The notes under the pieces: generated by a model
What the model was told of the DNA's origin: nothing
Databases searched by the model: none
Seen by the model: the letters and a program-made list of their open reading frames with translations, nothing else
From: Fibrobacterota bacterium
GTDB taxonomy: Bacteria; Fibrobacterota; Chitinivibrionia; Chitinivibrionales; Chitinispirillaceae
DNA length: 64,000 nucleotides
Assembly (NCBI GenBank): GCA_023459055.1
Contig: JAEWVR010000031.1
Coordinates: 326,065 to 390,064 of the forward strand
Direction of reading: 5' to 3'
Made by a program: the position numbers and the translations under genes
Shown here: one piece after another, positions 60,901-64,000 of the stretch
How positions within the stretch are numbered: the stretch's first letter is position 1
How the letters are laid out: each line of letters begins with the position of its first letter

Positions 60901-62704
60901 TAACAGGGCGCGTCAGATTGACCCTGAGAGTTATGATATTAATGCCCTGCTTGGAAAGACCTATATTGACGCGCGCGAGTTTAAAAAGGCAATTATTCCG
61001 CTTGGACATGCACGTAAACAACGTCCCAATGACCTGGCAATGATTGAATTGACTGCAAAATGCTATAGAAATCTTAACGAAACATCAAGCCTTGCATCAC
61101 TGCTCAAAGAGTGGATTACACTTGATCCAAAACGGTATGATATCAAGATGGAACTGGGCTCACTCTGCCTCAATGAGCAGGAAATTGACAAAGCACTTAT
61201 CTACCTGCAGGACGCAGTTACGTTTCTTCCACTTGAAGCGCGGCCGCATATCCTTCTTGCTCAGGCATATGAACTTTTAGGTAAAGATTCGCTAAGGCTT
61301 ATACATCTTGACAAAGCGTCAAAATTGACACAGGATAGCTGGGAGCTCAACTATCAGTATGCACGGTATTTTGTATCAAAAAACAAAAACAATGATGCAG
61401 AGATTCAATTCAAAAAAGTCCTGACCTTCAAACCCGAACATGCATCATCACATTTCGAACTTGGTCTTATCTATATTGACAAAAAAAATTATCCTGAAGC
61501 GCTGTCCAGGCTTCAGACTGCAATCAGAAGTGATGGTACAAATCCGCTTTATCATGCGGCTGCCGGGTATGCATATGCACTCAATGAACAGTATACAAAT
61601 GCACAATCATCAATAGACATGGCGCTTCAAATACCATCACAAAATCCAAACGTCTATCTTTACGCAAGCCGTATCTGTAGATTATCAAATGACAAAACCA
61701 AAGCACTTGACTATATCAATAAGGCACTGAAAATTAACCCTGATTACGCAAAAGCATATGAGTTTCTTGGCGATCTGAATCTTGAGGCGTTCAACTTTAA
61801 GGAAGCATCCAAGAACTACTTCCTGTCGTGGGAAAAGGGCGGGTATAATCCGGTCCGGGCACTCAAGCTTGGAAACGCACTGACAAATAATCTTCAGTAT
61901 AATGAAGCCAAAGGTTTTTATGAATCGATTCTGAATCATAATGATCCATCACCGGAAGCAATCTACCGGACAATTTTTGTTTATTGTAAACTTGGTGACA
62001 TTAAAAACGCACGAAAGTTTCAGAAGTATTTTGGTAAAGATGACGCACCCTGGATTCAGCTTGCTCAGGGAGTTCTGTACGAAACAGAAAATAATTCTGA
62101 AGCGGCACTCACCGCCTACTCGATTGCATCAAAGATCAGTCCGGACAATTCCCTTGTTGCTGCAGGCTTTGGACGGATCTATGGGCAGTTTGGTCAGTCG
62201 GATCTTTCGATAGCAAATTTCAAAAAGGCACTCGTTGATTCTGTCAATATGCAAAACTATATTGATCTGGCAACAGTGTTTCAGGAAAAAGGTATGTATG
62301 ACAGTGCACTCGTATATTTTCATATAGTAAACGCACGTTTCCCGGAACATCCATGGGTTCAGATCTATATCGCATCTTTGCAATCGCAACAAAATGATCA
62401 TATTTCTGCTATCGCGATGCTCCAGCACGGAATCAAGTACCATCCCAATGATCCGATGATTCATTTCCTTCTTGGTCAGGAGCTGGAGCAAAGCGGTAAA
62501 TTTGAAGAAGCGATAAATGAGTATCATGTATCGTTAAAAATCGGCAATGGACAACCGATAGAGGCACTGCGAAACATCGGCACAATCTATTTCCAGAAGC
62601 TGGTTAACGACAAAAAGGCAAAGGAATATTATAAGAAATATGTCAAAGCCGGCGGAAACAAGGATGAGATTGCGGACGCGATGAAGAAATTGGAGAAGAT
62701 TTGA
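57923..62704 (+). CDS. Giant secreted TPR-repeat protein, 1593 aa
   Basis: It starts with a signal peptide ('SFFLITLMIAMVASGASKK', cleavage about residue 21). Residues about 30-160 form a small non-repeat domain reminiscent of TolB/CsgG-type N-terminal folds ('THFMVPQFEFTKNKTVLFNV', 'SIICKMFNQINYPL'). From about residue 190 to the end, the chain is a nearly continuous array of roughly forty TPR-like 34-residue helical hairpins, for example 'GYAFFEKGRSLLGLGKIDLA', 'DFDVLFTLGLTYQKVGKFDD' and 'HFELGLIYIDKKNYPEALSR'. A periplasmic scaffold is likely; no enzyme motif was seen. Single gene; AAGGA lies ten bases before the ATG. Confidence 0.9.
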   Translation: MRIKSFFLITLMIAMVASGASKKESKPQFNLITALPIDVSSSKEKTKWAVAFFDTYIRFRLEPLKEIHTFPREYVYNLIPQLYTFTPTDESTYYSAAQKSNATHFMVPQFEFTKNKTVLFNVNVVDIQTRSTIVSFDREFSVDQIPQNLDSIICKMFNQINYPLTSQSERFFQISIAGPSLRSLKMFGETIYEERNTLTPSWTKFASEYEKCISKDPTLLIAHYNGSDAMMKAGQYEKASKYLRELLDLVPIHTDLFLTLSTAYRMSNKPADAYLITSKFDQMGLKTNPYLFEKAKVFEALKQLTNAYKVYYQILQNDPKHADALLFCARFYNNDLKFSSSIPFSDALIKLDNNNGYAFFEKGRSLLGLGKIDLAVSALQNANKLQPSDPSFAEYLGDALVKQNKNSDAVEWYSKALTASGKSFPLLIKTAISMQNSGKSADALSLLAKNVPQYSSEPLLKKHIGLLEYDNNNFSAAINPLTEYLKTDPNDFDVLFTLGLTYQKVGKFDDALVSLQKALPRTTRKLDCSMEIARVYLNKNDAKSAQTVLKEIIAQKQIKGAYALMGDASLLNKNIKDALYNYSKERELHGNDKIVQEKIARLHFQNNAFAQSSLEYKRLLQIMPDHNNARYFIAIIMLKDGNFDGAESVLREAPAYGDPSLDILYMLGDEYFNKSKFANASEYFNKIVSQKPDHEDALRKCALSYINAKKETEGAEYYLKLFDLNNSKYSNLLAEAGHLFYKNESNAKAIAAYMLYLNRGFTDPVVSRRYAELEYANKNYATVCTLLKNVNGTSPDDRSILLPLADSRCQTGDFKGALPLLNTIVTNDKNNKAAIRLIALANEKTGDIKKAITYYELYTQYPREMDFDSVTFHLGELYESQQMVSNAIQRYEDSRKLFPEALHFHERLSVIYMKQSLWKQAQEVLEAAHESPEVQPEMTKKLASVYYQRDAIDKSITTWRTYLDKVSTDAGGWYELGQIYYKKENFQDAITVLNRARQIDPESYDINALLGKTYIDAREFKKAIIPLGHARKQRPNDLAMIELTAKCYRNLNETSSLASLLKEWITLDPKRYDIKMELGSLCLNEQEIDKALIYLQDAVTFLPLEARPHILLAQAYELLGKDSLRLIHLDKASKLTQDSWELNYQYARYFVSKNKNNDAEIQFKKVLTFKPEHASSHFELGLIYIDKKNYPEALSRLQTAIRSDGTNPLYHAAAGYAYALNEQYTNAQSSIDMALQIPSQNPNVYLYASRICRLSNDKTKALDYINKALKINPDYAKAYEFLGDLNLEAFNFKEASKNYFLSWEKGGYNPVRALKLGNALTNNLQYNEAKGFYESILNHNDPSPEAIYRTIFVYCKLGDIKNARKFQKYFGKDDAPWIQLAQGVLYETENNSEAALTAYSIASKISPDNSLVAAGFGRIYGQFGQSDLSIANFKKALVDSVNMQNYIDLATVFQEKGMYDSALVYFHIVNARFPEHPWVQIYIASLQSQQNDHISAIAMLQHGIKYHPNDPMIHFLLGQELEQSGKFEEAINEYHVSLKIGNGQPIEALRNIGTIYFQKLVNDKKAKEYYKKYVKAGGNKDEIADAMKKLEKI

Positions 62705-62712
62705 GGGGACGG

Positions 62713-62733
62713 AGTAGCCAGTAGCCAGTAGTC
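62713..62733. repeat. AGTAGCC heptamer array
   Basis: Three 7-base units AGTAGCC, AGTAGCC, AGTAGTC lie ten bases after the TPR stop. It resembles the period-7 array at 1679-1706 in position and period, not in sequence. Confidence 0.55.
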
Positions 62734-62770
62734 GAAACGTACCGACAACAACCCGAATAAACATACCGTA

Positions 62771-62791
62771 GGGGCGAATCATTATTCGCCC
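62771..62791. repeat. REP-like palindrome, copy 2
   Basis: Identical in 21 bases to 14727-14747 (GGGGCGAATCATTATTCGCCC). It is 66 bases after the giant TPR gene. Confidence 0.7.
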
Positions 62792-62875
62792 GAAATTCCC
62801 GCCCCCCCCAAAAAAAATGTAACAAATTGAATGCAAACACGATTCATTTTCCGCCCGAAATTCCCCCAAAAAAAA
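62787..62875. repeat. Direct repeat with C- and A-runs
   Basis: CGCCCGAAATTCCC occurs at 62787-62800 and 62852-62865; each copy is followed by a C-run (eight C after a G; two more C) and an A-run of eight. The first overlaps the palindrome's right arm. Such homopolymer runs are also assembly risk points. Confidence 0.55.
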
Positions 62876-63072
62876 CCGATATCGAATAGAAACGTAAATC
62901 ATATTAACCAATCATTCCCAATACAACCAGAAATTCAAACCGACAAAACACCCAACCCGCAACGTTCAGGTTAAACAATATGTGCGATATAACAAGATGC
63001 ATTGGCAATAAGGTTCATAGTATTGTGAAGCGATATGAAAAAAATGATACAGAAGTGAATATTTAATTAACA

Positions 63073-64000
63073 ATCGAGTAGGAGGAGGGGCCACGTAGTG
63101 CCCTCCGACCTCTCACACCACCGTACGTACGGTTCCGTATACGGCGGTTCGATAAATGTTAATGGCTCATTACGATTTTGTCATACAGTGACACAAGTCC
63201 ACTTTTCTCGAAATATGACTTTGGATATGCATGGTTCATGTGACTTTGGCCTGAGTTCCACCATGGACCCCTACCATTCATAGCCGCCTTCAGTGCACGA
63301 TCTTTTGTCAATCCTCGCTTAATCAGATTCTTTGCTCGACAATATACTCGTTTCCATTGCCGCCATAAGATGCATCGTATTCTCCGCCGTATCCATCCGT
63401 CAAGTTCATCAAAGATCAGTTTTACTTCTGCATGCTTAAAGTAATTTGCCCAACCATTGAGTTTCTTGTTCAGCTCATCAATCACTTTAGAGATTGAACG
63501 TCCACGCCCTTTGCGAAATATCTCTCGCAAGTCATCCTTCAGACGTTTCACCGATTCCGGTGAGACTTTCAGTTTTGGACGTTTGTCAATAGTGACTGAA
63601 TAGCCAAGGAATTTTAATTTCCACGGACGACCAACAGTACTTTTATCACGATTCACTTTCAGCTTAAGTCGTTTCCAGAGAAAGTCTGTTATTGATTCCA
63701 TCACCCGTTTCGCTGCAGCTTCTGATTTAACGTAAATGTTACAGTCGTCGGCGTAGCGTACAAAGTTATGGTTTCTACGTTCTAACTCTTTGTCAAGTTC
63801 ATCCAAAAGTATGTTTGATAACAATGGTGAAAGTGGGCTTCCCTGCGGTGTTCCTTCCTGACGAGGCGTCACTGCACCGTCAATCATTATACCCGCCTGA
63901 AGAAATCTTCGCAATAATCGCAGTACCCGCTTGTCTTCAATACGACGTGCTATTCGTGACATCAGTATATCATGGTTCACGCGATCAAAGAATTTCTCAA
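63073..64000 (-). mobile_element. Group II intron, 3' part
   Basis: The minus strand runs from the maturase gene into an RNA region with the domain V signature: GAACCGCCGTATACGG followed by CCGTACGTACGGTGGTGTG (about 63105-63150). A domain VI stem GGAGGGC...GCCCCTCC then leads to CTACTCGAT at about 63073-63081, the usual 3' end of such introns. The 5' part, including domains I-III and the EBS sequences, lies beyond the window. Confidence 0.85.
63159..64000 (-). CDS. Group II intron reverse transcriptase/maturase, C-terminal part
   Basis: The frame stays open to the window edge, so the N-terminus is missing; translation from 64000 gives 'EKFFDRVNHDILMSRIARRI', a typical RT domain 2 sequence. 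Then follow 'QEGTPQGSPLSPLLSNILLD' (RT-4), the catalytic 'FVRYADDCNIYV' (YADD, RT-5), 'KLKFLGYSV' (RT-7) and a maturase domain X ('LNGWANYFKHAEVK', 'RCILWRQWKRV'). The end 'GPWWNSGQSHMNHAYPKSYF' shows no HNH endonuclease domain. It should help splice and retro-home the intron. No frameshift in the visible part, so it may be active. Confidence 0.9.
   Translation of the reverse strand, partial: EKFFDRVNHDILMSRIARRIEDKRVLRLLRRFLQAGIMIDGAVTPRQEGTPQGSPLSPLLSNILLDELDKELERRNHNFVRYADDCNIYVKSEAAAKRVMESITDFLWKRLKLKVNRDKSTVGRPWKLKFLGYSVTIDKRPKLKVSPESVKRLKDDLREIFRKGRGRSISKVIDELNKKLNGWANYFKHAEVKLIFDELDGWIRRRIRCILWRQWKRVYCRAKNLIKRGLTKDRALKAAMNGRGPWWNSGQSHMNHAYPKSYFEKSGLVSLYDKIVMSH

Larger units (their letters stand above)
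62705..63072. other. Repeat-rich intergenic region beside the group II intron
   Basis: It holds the AGTAGCC array, the GGGCGAAT palindrome and a C-run/A-run direct repeat described separately. The remainder (62876-63072) is AT-rich with no gene. The intron 3' end is at about 63073. Confidence 0.5.

Noticed and set aside
1..64000. CRISPR array or restriction/toxin defence island
   Set aside because: No regularly spaced 25-40 base repeats, cas genes, methylases or recognisable toxin-antitoxin pairs were seen.

Overview
The window is AT-rich bacterial DNA from what looks like an anaerobic, diderm bacterium of the Fibrobacterota/Chitinispirillia kind. That placement is an inference. It rests on a TIGR02147-family regulator paired with a surface lipoprotein (a combination typical of Fibrobacter relatives), a short Bacteroidetes/Fibrobacter-style primary-like sigma factor, many lipoproteins and signal peptides, type IV pilus motor genes, pyruvate:ferredoxin oxidoreductase and the redox repressor Rex. 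Most of the window is chromosomal housekeeping DNA. The clear mobile element is a group II intron cut by the right edge.

Layout. 1-10 kb: end of a DUF4403-like protein, an FKBP lipoprotein, a stand-alone FkbH-like protein, the TIGR02147 regulator/lipoprotein pair behind strong palindromes, a sugar:cation symporter and a hexapeptide acyltransferase-like membrane protein. 10-15 kb: SemiSWEET, then pilB-pilT-pilC. 15-19 kb: a FlgM-like anti-sigma protein convergent with a sigma factor, an AraC regulator and aspartate kinase. 19-30 kb: a tandem-HTH protein, an outer-membrane-type protein, PIN-PhoH, nifJ, DUF2062, a CNNM/CorC-type transporter, a small lipoprotein and a DUF5610-like protein. 30-35 kb: a DnaA-box region (candidate oriC) and dnaA, then a PAS-GGDEF-HD-GYP protein with a STAS protein. 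35-39 kb: GH57, AEC transporter, tRNA-His, and secreted proteins.

39-47 kb is a tightly packed minus-strand run: smpB, amidase, murI, yebC, ruvC, ruvA, a pentapeptide-repeat gene, ruvB, DUF2905, acylphosphatase and a membrane protein, with several ATGA overlaps. 47-51 kb: a HIT protein, serC-serA, and rex with its own operator. 51-55 kb: DUF2225, then a translationally coupled pair of a MoxR-like AAA ATPase and a 603-residue protein that I read as a ChaN/TraB-like (DUF5682-like) domain joined to a degenerate vWA-like domain, followed by a secreted protein. 56-57.5 kb: a NusG-II protein overlapping a Gx-transporter/EcfT-like fusion. 58-63 kb: a giant 1593-residue TPR protein. 63-64 kb: the 3' part of the group II intron.

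The best candidates for something little described are the compact AAA/ChaN-vWA pair (52-55 kb), the pentapeptide gene wedged between ruvA and ruvB, the Gx-EcfT fusion, and the palindromic operator in front of the TIGR02147/lipoprotein pair. Family assignments come from reading motifs by eye. No database search was possible.
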